Positions 17,473-26,682 are shown, counted from the first letter of the stretch. The stretch: DNA of 64,000 nucleotides from JAMLHN01 sp035708745 (GCA_035708745.1 DASTFJ010000158.1:91535-155534), one strand, 5' to 3'. Notes: generated from the letters alone by a model not told the origin. Made by a program: numbers and translations.

Positions 17473-18771
17473 ATGCCAGCAACAATCGTTCTTGGTGGCC
17501 AGTGGGGAGACGAAGGCAAGGGCAAGATCACCGACGCCTTGGCTGGGGAATCGGGCATGGTCGTCCGCGCGAATGGCGGCAGCAATGCCGGACATACCAT
17601 CTCCACCGCGCAAGGCGTGTTCAAAATGCACCTTGTGCCATCCGGCATTCTCTCGCCCGGCACTACCTGTGTTATCGGGGCCGGGGTGGTGATCGATCCG
17701 ATCCAGCTCGCCAGCGAGCTGGCCGACTTGCGGCAACGAGGAATCGACACGTCCTCGCTGGTCATTTCGGACCGCGCGCATGTCGTGCTTCCCTTTCATT
17801 CCGAGATCGATCGCGGCGAAGAGCAGCTGCGTGGCGAAGCTCCGATTGGCACGACCCTGCGGGGCATTGGACCGGCATATGCCGACAAAGTCTCGCGCCG
17901 GGGTATGCGCATGGCGGATTTGTGCGACGAACGTTCGGTCAAACCGCGCCTCGAGCGCGATTTCGAAGCGCGCAATCGATTGCTGGAGGGGTATTACGGC
18001 AGTGAGCCGGTCGACGCGGACGCCACCACCCAGGAGCTGCTCGAAGCGGCGGAGGTCCTCTATCCGTTTGTCGGCCATGCCGAAGAAATCGTGCAGAACG
18101 CGCTCGATGCCGGGGAGCGGGTCATCGTCGAGTGTGCCCAGGGCGCCATGCTCGATATCGACTACGGCAGTTACCCCTTCGTCACATCGTCCTCACCGAC
18201 CGCGGCCGGAGCGTGCCAGGGCGCTGGCATCGCACCCAACCAAATCGAACGCGTCATCGGGGTGTTCAAGGCGTACAGCTCGCGAGTGGGCGGCGGCCCC
18301 TTCCCCACCGAGCTCTTCGACGAAACCGGCAACCGGATTCGGGAGCGCGGAAACGAATACGGCACCACCACCGGTCGTGCGCGGCGCGTTGGCTGGTTCG
18401 ATGCCGTCGCCGCCCGGCGCGTGACCCGGCTGAATGGCGTGACCGATATCGCGCTCACCTTGCTCGACGTGCTCGACGCCTTCGATCCGATTCAGATCGG
18501 CGTCGGCTATGTGTTGGACGATCGGCCCATTTCGTTCGTCCCCACCATTTCGGCCGACTACGACCGGGTGTCACCGGTGCTTTCCCCTGCCGATGGCTGG
18601 CTGGAAGACATTACGTCGATACGTTCCGGCGATGACCTGCCAGGAAACGCTCGCGCCTATATCGCCCGCATAGGCGAATTGGCGGGGGCTCCTGTTTCCA
18701 TGGTCGGGGTTGGACCCGATCGCGAACAGCTCGTTTCGGTCAACGCATTCGCGAGCACTGCCGCTCGCTAG
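17473..18771 (+). CDS. purA: Adenylosuccinate synthetase
   Basis: PurA joins IMP and aspartate with GTP in the first committed step to AMP. The N-terminal P-loop is VLGGQWGDEGKGKITD, followed by NGGSNAGHT and the signature GIGPAYADKVSRRG at ~135; RRVGWFDAVAAR is the nucleotide-base region. 432 residues, full length. It lies 43 bases after the hspR-like gene and 14 before fabZ. Confidence 0.97.
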   Translation: MPATIVLGGQWGDEGKGKITDALAGESGMVVRANGGSNAGHTISTAQGVFKMHLVPSGILSPGTTCVIGAGVVIDPIQLASELADLRQRGIDTSSLVISDRAHVVLPFHSEIDRGEEQLRGEAPIGTTLRGIGPAYADKVSRRGMRMADLCDERSVKPRLERDFEARNRLLEGYYGSEPVDADATTQELLEAAEVLYPFVGHAEEIVQNALDAGERVIVECAQGAMLDIDYGSYPFVTSSSPTAAGACQGAGIAPNQIERVIGVFKAYSSRVGGGPFPTELFDETGNRIRERGNEYGTTTGRARRVGWFDAVAARRVTRLNGVTDIALTLLDVLDAFDPIQIGVGYVLDDRPISFVPTISADYDRVSPVLSPADGWLEDITSIRSGDDLPGNARAYIARIGELAGAPVSMVGVGPDREQLVSVNAFASTAAR

Positions 18772-18785
18772 AAAGCGAACATTCC

Positions 18786-19253
18786 ATGCTCGACGCCGAA
18801 CAGCCAACGATGCTTGATTCGATTGCAATTCAGAAGATTCTGCCGCATCGATTTCCCTTTCTGCTCGTCGATCGCATTGTCGAGCTGGAGGTCGGCAAAC
18901 GCGCGGTCGGCCTGAAAAACGTCACCATCAATGAGCATTTCTTCCAGGGGCATTTTCCGCAGTATCCGGTCATGCCCGGCGTGCTGATCGTCGAAGCGCT
19001 AGCGCAAACGGGCGGCATTGCGCTCGGCACCATGGACGAATACAAAGGCCGGATCGCCTTTTTCGCCGGTATCGACAATGTGCGTTTCAAACGACAAGTC
19101 AAGCCGGGCGATACCCTCCGACTCGAAGTCGAGCTCACGCAACTGCGGCGGTCGATCGGCACCGCCTCGGCGCTGGCCACGGTCGATGGCGAGGTCGCCT
19201 GCAAGGGCGACATCATGTTCGCGCTCGGTCCGCTCATGTCGGAGCTCACCTGA
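18786..19253 (+). CDS. fabZ: 3-hydroxyacyl-[ACP] dehydratase FabZ
   Basis: A hot-dog-fold dehydratase of type II fatty acid synthesis. The motifs are complete: ILPHRFPFLLVDRI, the catalytic histidine in FFQGHFPQYPVMPGVLIVEALAQTGG, and FKRQVKPGD. 155 residues is normal with a short N-terminal extension; MLDSIAIQKIL could be an alternative start nine residues in (ATG 18810). Its stop overlaps the probable CTG start of the next glycosyltransferase. Confidence 0.95.
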   Translation: MLDAEQPTMLDSIAIQKILPHRFPFLLVDRIVELEVGKRAVGLKNVTINEHFFQGHFPQYPVMPGVLIVEALAQTGGIALGTMDEYKGRIAFFAGIDNVRFKRQVKPGDTLRLEVELTQLRRSIGTASALATVDGEVACKGDIMFALGPLMSELT

Positions 19254-20404
19254 CGAGCGCTTCGCGAGTCATAGGGATCGATGGTAGCCGGGCAACAGTT
19301 GCGCGGCTCACCGGCACCGAGCGCTATTCGGTGGAGCTCCTTTCGGCGCTGGCCGCCCTTGACCCACCTGAAACCATCAAGGTCTATCTCAATGCGTCCG
19401 AGCGGCCGCCGGCTCTGCGTATCCCCGGCACCGCGGTTACGATTCCCGGGCCGCGCTTTTGGACCTTGCGGAATCTGGCGGCGGAGATGCGACGCGATCC
19501 ACCCGATCTCTTGTTCGTTCCATCGCATGTCGTCCCGCCGGCCCATCCCACCGCGGTGGTGACGATCCACGATCTCGGCTACCTGGTCGAGCCGGAATCT
19601 CACCTGGCTATCCATCGCAAGCAGCTGGAATGGACGACTCGTTGGAATGCCCGCGCGGCCGCCGGACTCATCGCCGTCTCCGAAGCCACCAAGCGCGACC
19701 TCGTGGAGTCACTCGGTGTCGATCCCAGTCGCATTCGAGTTATCCACCACGGAGTGAGCGAAGCACTGGCGCCCGCGACCGAGCACGCGATTGCCGCCGT
19801 TCGCGATCAGTACGCTATCAGCCCACGGGCGATTCTGGCGGTCGGATCCATCCAGCCGCGGAAGAACCTCGTCCGCTTGATCCAGGCATTCGAGCGGCTG
19901 GCGCCGCTCGACGAAACGCTGCAGCTCGTCCTGTGCGGCGCTCCCGGATGGAAAGACGAGCAGATCCTGCGACGGGGCGCCGCATCGCCATTCCATGACC
20001 GAATCCGGCACATTGGCTATGTTCCCGATGTCGAGCTCGCTGCACTCTATTCATCATCCGCCGTTTTGGCATTTCCGTCATTGTACGAAGGGTTCGGGAT
20101 GCCGGCGCTGGAAGCGATGGCGTGCGGTACGCCGGTCGTCGCCGCCAACCGGTCGTCGCTGCCGGAAGTTTGCGGGGACGCCGCTGTGCTGGTCGATCCG
20201 TTCGATGCCGAGGCGATTGCGTCCGGCCTCGCTCGAGTGCTGGACGACAATGCGCTTCGCCAGGAGCTGATCGAGCGCGGACGCAGGCGAGCGCGCATGT
20301 TTCGCTGGCGGAGCTGCGCGGAACAAACCCTCGCGTTCTTGCGTTCCATTGGCGACAATGTGCAGCGGGAAAGAAGTCGCGTCTCCGAACGAGGTAGGCA
20401 ATGA
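19250..20404 (+). CDS. GT4-type glycosyltransferase (probable CTG start)
   Basis: A two-domain GT-B retaining glycosyltransferase. The C-terminal domain has SIQPRKNLVRLIQAFERL, FPSLYEGFGMPALEAMACGTPV (E-x7-E motif) and EVCGDAAVLVDP. The conserved N-terminal strand VIGIDGSRATVARLTGTERYSVELL is encoded upstream of the first conventional start (GTG 19331), which would cut the donor-fold entrance. In that frame there is no ATG/GTG/TTG between fabZ and 19331; CTG 19250 overlaps the fabZ stop and has GGAG at 19241-19244, five bases away. I take it as the start, with moderate certainty. Acceptor and donor are unknown. Confidence 0.75.
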   Translation: MTSASRVIGIDGSRATVARLTGTERYSVELLSALAALDPPETIKVYLNASERPPALRIPGTAVTIPGPRFWTLRNLAAEMRRDPPDLLFVPSHVVPPAHPTAVVTIHDLGYLVEPESHLAIHRKQLEWTTRWNARAAAGLIAVSEATKRDLVESLGVDPSRIRVIHHGVSEALAPATEHAIAAVRDQYAISPRAILAVGSIQPRKNLVRLIQAFERLAPLDETLQLVLCGAPGWKDEQILRRGAASPFHDRIRHIGYVPDVELAALYSSSAVLAFPSLYEGFGMPALEAMACGTPVVAANRSSLPEVCGDAAVLVDPFDAEAIASGLARVLDDNALRQELIERGRRRARMFRWRSCAEQTLAFLRSIGDNVQRERSRVSERGRQ

Positions 20405-20925
20405 GATCGTCGGGAAAAATGATTGGGCTGGGAATGATCGCCGCAGGGGCGATCCTGGGGATCGCTGGCGGGGCGTGGCTCATCTCCGGCATGAACGAAG
20501 ACAAGCTCGAGCAATCGGGCGCCATCTTCGGGCTCATCCTGCTGCTTGGAGTGGTCGTCATTCCGTTGGTAGGCGGGGGCGTCTTCTTCACGCGCAAAGG
20601 GGCGATGGAAGAGCAACAGCTCGCGAAAATCAACGAGCAGCGCCGTTTGCTCGATATAGTTTCTACTCGTGGTCAGGTTTCGATTGCCGATCTGGTGCTG
20701 GAGTTGAAGTCGAGCCGGGACGAGGTCGAAAAGAACCTGAACGAGCTGGTTGGCCGCGGGCTGTTCAGCGGGTATGTCGATTGGAACAAGGGCATGCTCT
20801 ATTCCGTGGATGCATCGAAGCTGCAAGGAGCGCAATTTTGTCCGAACTGCGGTGGCAAACTGGAACTTGCTGGCAAAGGCGTGGTGACTTGCCCCTATTG
20901 CGGAGCGCAGATTTTCCTTTCGTGA
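20401..20925 (+). CDS. Membrane protein with winged-helix-like segment and C-terminal zinc ribbon
   Basis: 174 residues, not recognised as a named family. Two transmembrane helices lie at ~7-29 and ~40-63. A helical segment (~75-128, RRLLDIVSTRGQVSIADLVLEL and EVEKNLNELVGRGLFSGYVD) reads like a winged helix of the PCI/MarR type. Then CPNCGGKLELAGKGVVTCPYC makes a four-cysteine zinc ribbon (~148-168). The start overlaps the glycosyltransferase stop (ATGA). It opens the module with PspA and an SPFH protein that carries its own zinc ribbon, so a role in membrane stress sensing is plausible but inferred. Confidence 0.75.
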   Translation: MRSSGKMIGLGMIAAGAILGIAGGAWLISGMNEDKLEQSGAIFGLILLLGVVVIPLVGGGVFFTRKGAMEEQQLAKINEQRRLLDIVSTRGQVSIADLVLELKSSRDEVEKNLNELVGRGLFSGYVDWNKGMLYSVDASKLQGAQFCPNCGGKLELAGKGVVTCPYCGAQIFLS

Positions 20926-20950
20926 TCGAACAAACGAAGGAGTCGAAACA

Positions 20951-22054
20951 ATGAGCTGGTTTCGGGAAACGATGTTGAAGGCCGAAGCGAAGGCCGGCCA
21001 ACTCGAAAGCTGGGTGAAAGACAGCGTGTCGGGTGCAGCGGATCGCACCCGCGAAACGGCCGGCAACACCGTCGACCGCACCAACGAATTCGTGGGCGAT
21101 TATCAGGACACGACCGATTCGATGTTGCGGCGTATTCCGGGATACTCGGGGTACAAGGACAAAGAGCAAGCGCGCGATTCCGACCGCGCCCTTCGCAACG
21201 ACATCGCCCAGCAGCTCGACCAAAACGCGACGCGCGTCGAGGCGATGCAGCGAGCGGCCGCCAATGACCGCAACGTCGCACGGGTCACTGAGCTCGATCC
21301 CGTCGTGCAGGGGTTCCGGAACGCCGCCAACGTCGTGCGCTCACTCAGTTACGGCTATGGCGGTCTTTTCTCAGACAAACCCGTCGATGAGGTGGCGCTC
21401 GCGCAGCTGCGTTTGTTCGATGAAGGATTGCTCGTCAAGGTCACCGCGCTCACGACAGCTGTGGAGGGGCTCGAAGCCGGCTCCTCCGGTGATGCGGGCG
21501 TCATTGCGAAGGAAATTGCGAAGTTCAAAGCGGGACTCGATCTGCGCAACAGCGTCATCACCGAGGGACGCCCGGCCAAGCCAGTGAAGATCCTCGAACC
21601 GTCAGCCGCCACAGAGAGGGCATTCGCTGAAGGAGAGCAAACGACGGCAGAGCCGGTCGCGCTGCCCGATGTCAGCCTGGGCGACGCGATGTCGATTCTC
21701 GGCGACGATCATCTGGTCGAAGCGTTGATCGACGTAGACACTGGAACGAGCATCGAGCGGTTCATCCGGTTGGACAACAAGCCGCAAATGTGGCTCTGGG
21801 TCTCCACCGATCCGACCCACACGCCGCACCGGTTGCTCGGGGCAGACGAACCCGCCGGCGTCGACTGGTCGGAAACGGCCGGTAAAGCAAAGATCTCCGT
21901 GCCAGACGAGCGCACCCGATCCGGTCCGGCCATCATCCGTACCGGTCGGACTGCCGATTCGGGTGTGGTTCAGCTCGACATCGACAGAGTGATCCAGAAC
22001 TTCACCGCCTCAGACATCCACGCGGACGATATCGAAACCTATCAGGCCAAGTGA
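20951..22054 (+). CDS. Hypothetical protein of the PspA/SPFH module
   Basis: 367 residues; not recognised. The first ~100 are charged and helical, with an amphipathic N-terminus (MSWFRETMLKAEAKAGQLES) and late-embryogenesis-like repeats (SGAADRTRETAGNTVDRTNE) that could bind membrane surfaces. A helical middle part ends near 215, a Thr/Glu-rich linker follows, and the C-terminal ~140 residues look like a globular beta-rich domain (LVEALIDVDTGTSIERFIRL, MWLWVSTDP). No signal peptide or transmembrane helix is visible. The gap to the zinc-ribbon gene is 25 bases and AAGGAG at 20938-20943 precedes the ATG. Position between a zinc-ribbon membrane protein and PspA is the only functional hint. Confidence 0.75.
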   Translation: MSWFRETMLKAEAKAGQLESWVKDSVSGAADRTRETAGNTVDRTNEFVGDYQDTTDSMLRRIPGYSGYKDKEQARDSDRALRNDIAQQLDQNATRVEAMQRAAANDRNVARVTELDPVVQGFRNAANVVRSLSYGYGGLFSDKPVDEVALAQLRLFDEGLLVKVTALTTAVEGLEAGSSGDAGVIAKEIAKFKAGLDLRNSVITEGRPAKPVKILEPSAATERAFAEGEQTTAEPVALPDVSLGDAMSILGDDHLVEALIDVDTGTSIERFIRLDNKPQMWLWVSTDPTHTPHRLLGADEPAGVDWSETAGKAKISVPDERTRSGPAIIRTGRTADSGVVQLDIDRVIQNFTASDIHADDIETYQAK

Positions 22055-22060
22055 GATAAT
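22032..22060 (+). promoter_or_regulatory. Possible internal promoter for pspA
   Basis: TCGAAA (22032-22037) and GATAAT (22055-22060) with a 17-bp spacer lie at the end of the 367-aa gene, about 85 bases before the pspA start. Each hexamer has four or five consensus bases. It would let pspA and the SPFH gene be induced separately. Confidence 0.35.
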
Positions 22061-22143
22061 CATTTCGGGCAGGAAATGCCGGGCGCTTGCCCAGGTTCGC
22101 GAGAATCGGACACCACTCGGCGATAAAACTGGAGGAAACATTC

Positions 22144-22851
22144 ATGGGAGTCATCGATCGCGTGTCACGTCTGGTGCGCGCCAACGTCAACGATCTACTC
22201 GATCAAGCCGAAGATCCTGAGAAGATGATCGATCAGATCATCCGGGATATGGAATCGAATATCACCGATGCCCGCAGGCAGGTGGCGGCCATGATCGCGC
22301 AGGAGAAAGAGCTCGAATACGACCGGGACGAAACCCAGAAGCTGGCCGATGCCTGGGGCGACAAAGCCAGGCGCGCGGTCGAAGCCGGAAAAGACGATCT
22401 GGCTCGCGAGGCGCTCCGCCGCCAGAAGGACTACGCCGACAATGCCGCGCTCTACGATCAGCAGTTCACGGCCCAGAAGGACGCAGTCAGCAAACTGAAA
22501 TCACAGCTCTCCCAACTGGAAGCCAAATACGATCAGGTCCGCAGCCAGCGCGATACGCTCGTGGCGCGTCAGAAGCGGGCCCGCGCGCAGGCGCGGGTCG
22601 CCGGAGCGCTCAACCCAGCCGACTTCTCCTCCATGGACCCGACGTCGGATCTCGATCGCATGGAACGCAAGATCCGCGGTCAGGAAGCGCAGACGGCTGC
22701 CATGCTGGAGATGCAGGACGACTCGATCGACGCACAGTTCGCCGAGCTCGACTACGACTCCGACATCGAAGACCGCCTGGCGGCCCTCAAGGAATCCGTG
22801 AAGCCGTCGGCCGAGATCCCGGCCAAGGTCGATACCGGCGCCAACGAATAG
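22144..22851 (+). CDS. pspA: PspA/IM30 family protein
   Basis: A peripheral membrane ESCRT-III-like protein that polymerises on stressed membranes. ATG 22144 is preceded by GGAGG (22131-22135); the frame is open to 22087 but those residues are not conserved. The amphipathic N-terminus GVIDRVSRLVRANVNDLLDQ and the segment EDPEKMIDQIIRDME are the family signature. A long coiled coil covers ~25-185, and the rest is acidic (DDSIDAQFAELDYDSDIED). 235 residues. It is directly followed by an SPFH gene, as pspA(ydjF)-ydjI in Bacillus. Confidence 0.92.
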   Translation: MGVIDRVSRLVRANVNDLLDQAEDPEKMIDQIIRDMESNITDARRQVAAMIAQEKELEYDRDETQKLADAWGDKARRAVEAGKDDLAREALRRQKDYADNAALYDQQFTAQKDAVSKLKSQLSQLEAKYDQVRSQRDTLVARQKRARAQARVAGALNPADFSSMDPTSDLDRMERKIRGQEAQTAAMLEMQDDSIDAQFAELDYDSDIEDRLAALKESVKPSAEIPAKVDTGANE

Positions 22852-22893
22852 GCAAGCTTCGGCCTCACGGTTTCGTCAACAGGAGAATCCAGA

Positions 22894-23874
22894 TTGGCAG
22901 TTCTTGATCTGATCCAATGGACCGACGAGCGTTCGGACGAGATCGTGAGGCGTGTCCCCGAAACCGGCTCCGGAGAATTCCGTCTCGGTTCGCAGCTGGT
23001 CGTTCGGGAGAACCAGGCGGCGGTATTCGTCCGCGATGGCAAGGCACTCGACGCCTTCGGTCCCGGCCGGCATACGCTGTCGACCAACAACATCCCGCTT
23101 CTCGGTGGCCTGATCGGCGCGGCCTTCGGCGGAAAGTCGCCGTTTACGGCCGAAGTGTTCTTCGTTTCCACCCGCGAGTTCACCGGGTTGAAGTGGGGCA
23201 CGCCTCAGCCGATGACCTTCAAAGACTCGCAGCTCGGTATGGTCCGGCTGCGGGCATTCGGCACGTTCTCGATCCGGGTGACGAACCCGACTTTGTTCGT
23301 GAACTACATCGTCGGAACACGTGGCGGCTACTCGATTGCCAATATCGAGGATTTCCTCCGCTCGATCATCATCAATAATTTCAACGACATTCTCGGCGAT
23401 CTGTCGACCACCCTCACCGATATCCCGGGCATGATGCTGGATCTCTCCTCAACGGCGCGGGCATCGTTGACGGACGATTTCGACCGAATCGGGCTGCAGA
23501 TCGTCACCTTCCAGGTCGAGGCCATTACCCCGCCGGACGAGGTGACGAAGCTCATCGACCAGCGCTCGGGTATGGGCGCCATCGGCGACATGAGCGCGTA
23601 TACGCAATTCCAGGCTGCACAGGCAATGCGCGATGCGGCCCAGAATCCAGGAGGCGGCGGAGCCGCCGCCACGGGCGTGGGACTCGGGGCAGGTATGGCG
23701 ATGGGTCAGGCAATGGCCGATGCTATCAATCAAGGCAAGAGTGGCGGTAAAGCGCAGGGAGGAGCGCCGGCAGCGGGCTCGTCGGGCCAGGTCAATTTCT
23801 GTCCCAATTGCGGCTCTCCAGTGGCGCCTGGCGCGAAATTCTGCACCAATTGCGGATTCAAGCTCGCAGACTAA
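22894..23874 (+). CDS. SPFH-domain protein with C-terminal double-CxxC zinc ribbon (YdjI-like)
   Basis: 326 residues beginning at TTG 22894, with CAGGAGA eight bases upstream. The SPFH/band-7 domain spans ~20-220 (LVVRENQAAVFVRDGKALDAFGPGRHTL is the opening). A Gly/Ala-rich linker with MAMGQAMADAIN follows, then FCPNCGSPVAPGAKFCTNC, a zinc ribbon. This matches YdjI, the flotillin-like partner that tethers PspA in the Bacillus ydjFGHI operon. There is no N-terminal transmembrane helix. A strong terminator 43 bases downstream closes the operon. Confidence 0.88.
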   Translation: MAVLDLIQWTDERSDEIVRRVPETGSGEFRLGSQLVVRENQAAVFVRDGKALDAFGPGRHTLSTNNIPLLGGLIGAAFGGKSPFTAEVFFVSTREFTGLKWGTPQPMTFKDSQLGMVRLRAFGTFSIRVTNPTLFVNYIVGTRGGYSIANIEDFLRSIIINNFNDILGDLSTTLTDIPGMMLDLSSTARASLTDDFDRIGLQIVTFQVEAITPPDEVTKLIDQRSGMGAIGDMSAYTQFQAAQAMRDAAQNPGGGGAAATGVGLGAGMAMGQAMADAINQGKSGGKAQGGAPAAGSSGQVNFCPNCGSPVAPGAKFCTNCGFKLAD

Positions 23875-23916
23875 AACCGCGACCGGATCTCGGTTGTACA
23901 TCAGGCACAGCATGCG

Positions 23917-23949
23917 AAAACGGGAGGCTTCGAGAGGCCTCCCGTTTTT
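23917..23949 (+). terminator. Intrinsic terminator after the PspA/SPFH module
   Basis: A perfect 12-bp stem, AAAACGGGAGGC (23917-23928) and GCCTCCCGTTTT (23937-23948), loop TTCGAGAG, ending in five Ts. It separates the module from gyrA. Confidence 0.92.
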
Positions 23950-24140
23950 CGTTCGAGCTGGCTGCTCGAGCGCTCCCGGCCGGCCAAGTGTCCCGCCGGC
24001 GGATTCGAGACAAAACTTCAGTATTTATGCAGAGAATTGCCGTCTCCGAACGCCTCGAAACGCTCGAATTTCGCGTCAGAAAATGGTAGAATTGAGGGTC
24101 GATTTGGACTGCTTTCTACTCTGCAAAGGACCCTTGATTC

Positions 24141-26618
24141 GTGGATATTGGAAACGTTCGCGTCGCGAATATCGATACCGAAGTGCGACAGTCATATCTC
24201 GACTACGCAATGAGCGTGATCGTCCAGCGCGCGCTTCCAGATGCCCGCGATGGATTGAAGCCGGTACACCGGCGTGTGCTGTTTGCCATGTGGGAAATGA
24301 GCATGCGCTCGACCTCTCGCTACCGCAAGAGCGCAGGTACTGTCGGCGAGGTGATGAAAAACTTTCACCCCCATGGAGACAGCGCGATCTATGACACGCT
24401 CGTCCGCATGGCCCAGCCATTCAACTTGCGCTATCCCTTGATCGATGGGCAAGGAAACTTTGGATCGGTCGATGGCGATGGCGCAGCTGCCATGCGGTAC
24501 ACCGAGTCACGTCTTGCTCAAATTGCTGACGAGCTGCTGCTGGATATCGACAAGAACACCGTCGACTTCGTTCCAAACTACGACGCAACCATGACGCAGC
24601 CGAGTGTGCTGCCTGGCCGGCTTCCCAACCTCTTGCTCAATGGCTCCGCCGGCATCGCCGTCGGTATGGCGACCAATATACCCCCGCATAATCTCAATGA
24701 GCTGTGCGACGCTATCACGCATCTGATCGATAATCCGGACGCCACGATCGACGACCTGATGCAGTTCGTACCGGGCCCCGACTTCCCAACCGGCGGAACG
24801 ATTCTCGGAACCGAAGGCATCCGCGCCGCCTATGCCACGGGCCGCGGTCGCGTCGTCATTCGAGCCAAAGCGTTCGTCGAGGAATCGGCCCGCGGCAACC
24901 GCCTCCAGATCATCGTGACCGAGCTGCCATATCAGGTGAACAAGGCGCTGTTGCTGGAGCGCATCGCCGAGCTGGTCAAGGATGGCAAGCTCGACGGCAT
25001 CAGCGACCTGCGCGATGAGTCCGATCGCACCGGAATGCGCATGGTGATCGAGCTGAAGCGCGATGCTCAATCGCTGAAAGTGCTCAACAACCTTTTCAAG
25101 CACACATCGCTGCAGCAGTCGTTCGGCGTCAACATGCTGGCGCTGGTGGAACGCGGCACACAACCACGCATTCTCAGCCTCCGGCGCGCGCTGCAGGAGT
25201 ACATCGGCCACCGGCAGGAAGTCACCACCCGCCGGGCCGAATACGAGTTGGAGCGAGCTCGCCGCCGCGCCCATATCCTCGAAGGATTGCTCAAGGCGCT
25301 CGATTCGATCGACGAGATCATTGCCACCATTCGCGCTTCGTCGACGACCGAAGACGCGCGCAACAATCTCATCGGGACCTTCGGCTTCACCGAGATTCAG
25401 GCGAACGCCATTCTGGACATGCGCCTGGCTCGCCTGGCGGGCCTGGAGCGCCAGCGAATCGAGGACGAATACAAAGAGATCATGGCAACTATTGCCGAGC
25501 TGGAGGCGCTGCTCGCTGATCCAAACAAGGTGCTGGCGTCCATCAAGCAAGATCTCGCCGCGCTGAAGGAGAAATATGGCGACGAGCGCCGGACTGTCAT
25601 CAAGGACATCTCGTCCGACCTCAACATCGAGGATTTGATTCCTGAAGTCGATGTGCTGGTCACCATGACCAATCGCGGCTATGTCAAGCGAATTCCCGCT
25701 GATGTCTATCGCACGCAGCGGCGCGGCGGCAAGGGCGTGACCGGGTTGACGATGCGCGATGAAGACGCGGTACAGCACATTCTGGCCGCCAATACGATGG
25801 ACTCGCTCCTGGTCTTCACGAACCGGGGCAAGGTCTATCAGGTCAAGGTTCACGAGCTCCCCGACGCCGGGCGCACCGCGAAGGGACTGCCGATCGTCAA
25901 TTTCATCAGCATGCTGCCCGATGAAACCGTGACGACCTTCCTGAATATTCGCGACTTCTCGCCGGCCAACTATCTCTTTTTCACTACCCGAATGGGCACG
26001 GTGAAGCGCGTGTCGCTCGATCAATTCAAGTCGGTTCGTTCGAATGGTTTGATTGCCATTGGTCTCGACGAGGGCGACGAGCTGGTTTGGGTTCGCGTGA
26101 GCTCGGGGCATGACGATGTCGTTCTCTCCACCAAGCGAGGACAAGCGATACGTTTCTCCGAAGACGATGTGCGTCCGATGGGTCGCCCCGCTGCCGGCGT
26201 GCGTGGCATTCGACTCGACCCGGGCGATCAGGTGCTCGCGTCGGAGGTGTCGTCCGAAGGCGCGGATCTGTTGGTCGTCTCAGCGAATGGATTTGGCAAA
26301 CGCACGTCCCTTACGAACTTCCCTCGCCAGAAGCGTGGCGGCAAGGGCGTGACAGCGATGAAACGCACCGAAAAAACGGGCGATCTCGTGGGGGCCCAGA
26401 TGGTGCGTCCCGACCAAACGGTCATGCTCATGAGCTCCAGCGGTCAGGTCATCCGCATGCCGGCCGAGCAAATTTCGCTCATCGGCCGCGCCACGCAGGG
26501 CGTGACCGTCATGAAGCCCAAGAAGAATGAGGTGGTCGTCTCCGTGACGATCAGCGACCCCGCGGTCGAACGCCCAATCGACGAGTCCCTTTCGCCCAAC
26601 GGCAGCGCGGAAAAATAG
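24141..26618 (+). CDS. gyrA: DNA gyrase subunit A
   Basis: The breakage-reunion subunit of gyrase. The start is GTG 24141 with AAGGA about 11 bases upstream. Winged helix and quinolone pocket are intact: HPHGDSAIYDTLVRMAQ, keeping the serine (~81) and aspartate (~85) that match a drug-sensitive enzyme. The catalytic tyrosine is in AAAMRYTESRL (~119). A coiled-coil arm lies at ~360-470. The C-terminal wrapping domain (~500-810) carries QRRGGKGVTGL, the Q-R-R-G-G-K-G GyrA box that marks gyrase rather than topoisomerase IV. 825 residues. gyrB is not in the window. Confidence 0.96.
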   Translation: MDIGNVRVANIDTEVRQSYLDYAMSVIVQRALPDARDGLKPVHRRVLFAMWEMSMRSTSRYRKSAGTVGEVMKNFHPHGDSAIYDTLVRMAQPFNLRYPLIDGQGNFGSVDGDGAAAMRYTESRLAQIADELLLDIDKNTVDFVPNYDATMTQPSVLPGRLPNLLLNGSAGIAVGMATNIPPHNLNELCDAITHLIDNPDATIDDLMQFVPGPDFPTGGTILGTEGIRAAYATGRGRVVIRAKAFVEESARGNRLQIIVTELPYQVNKALLLERIAELVKDGKLDGISDLRDESDRTGMRMVIELKRDAQSLKVLNNLFKHTSLQQSFGVNMLALVERGTQPRILSLRRALQEYIGHRQEVTTRRAEYELERARRRAHILEGLLKALDSIDEIIATIRASSTTEDARNNLIGTFGFTEIQANAILDMRLARLAGLERQRIEDEYKEIMATIAELEALLADPNKVLASIKQDLAALKEKYGDERRTVIKDISSDLNIEDLIPEVDVLVTMTNRGYVKRIPADVYRTQRRGGKGVTGLTMRDEDAVQHILAANTMDSLLVFTNRGKVYQVKVHELPDAGRTAKGLPIVNFISMLPDETVTTFLNIRDFSPANYLFFTTRMGTVKRVSLDQFKSVRSNGLIAIGLDEGDELVWVRVSSGHDDVVLSTKRGQAIRFSEDDVRPMGRPAAGVRGIRLDPGDQVLASEVSSEGADLLVVSANGFGKRTSLTNFPRQKRGGKGVTAMKRTEKTGDLVGAQMVRPDQTVMLMSSSGQVIRMPAEQISLIGRATQGVTVMKPKKNEVVVSVTISDPAVERPIDESLSPNGSAEK

Positions 26619-26648
26619 CGCTCGACGTTCCCAATAGCAACGACGGGA

Positions 26649-26682
26649 CATGAGGCTCGTACGAAATCGTACGAGCCTCATG
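26649..26682 (+). terminator. Hairpin terminator after gyrA
   Basis: A perfect 15-bp stem closes CATGAGGCTCGTACG (26649-26663) with its complement at 26668-26682, around the loop AAAT. Only GTTT follows, so it may act bidirectionally or need Rho. It lies between the convergent gyrA and doxX-like genes. Confidence 0.75.

Noticed and set aside
24064..24092. gyrA promoter with TAGAAT at 24087-24092
   Set aside because: The -10 is plausible but the hexamer 17 bp upstream (TCGAAT) is too weak to support a call.
24507..26144. 545-codon minus-strand open frame inside gyrA
   Set aside because: Exact antisense of a well-conserved gyrA; no recognisable protein motif.
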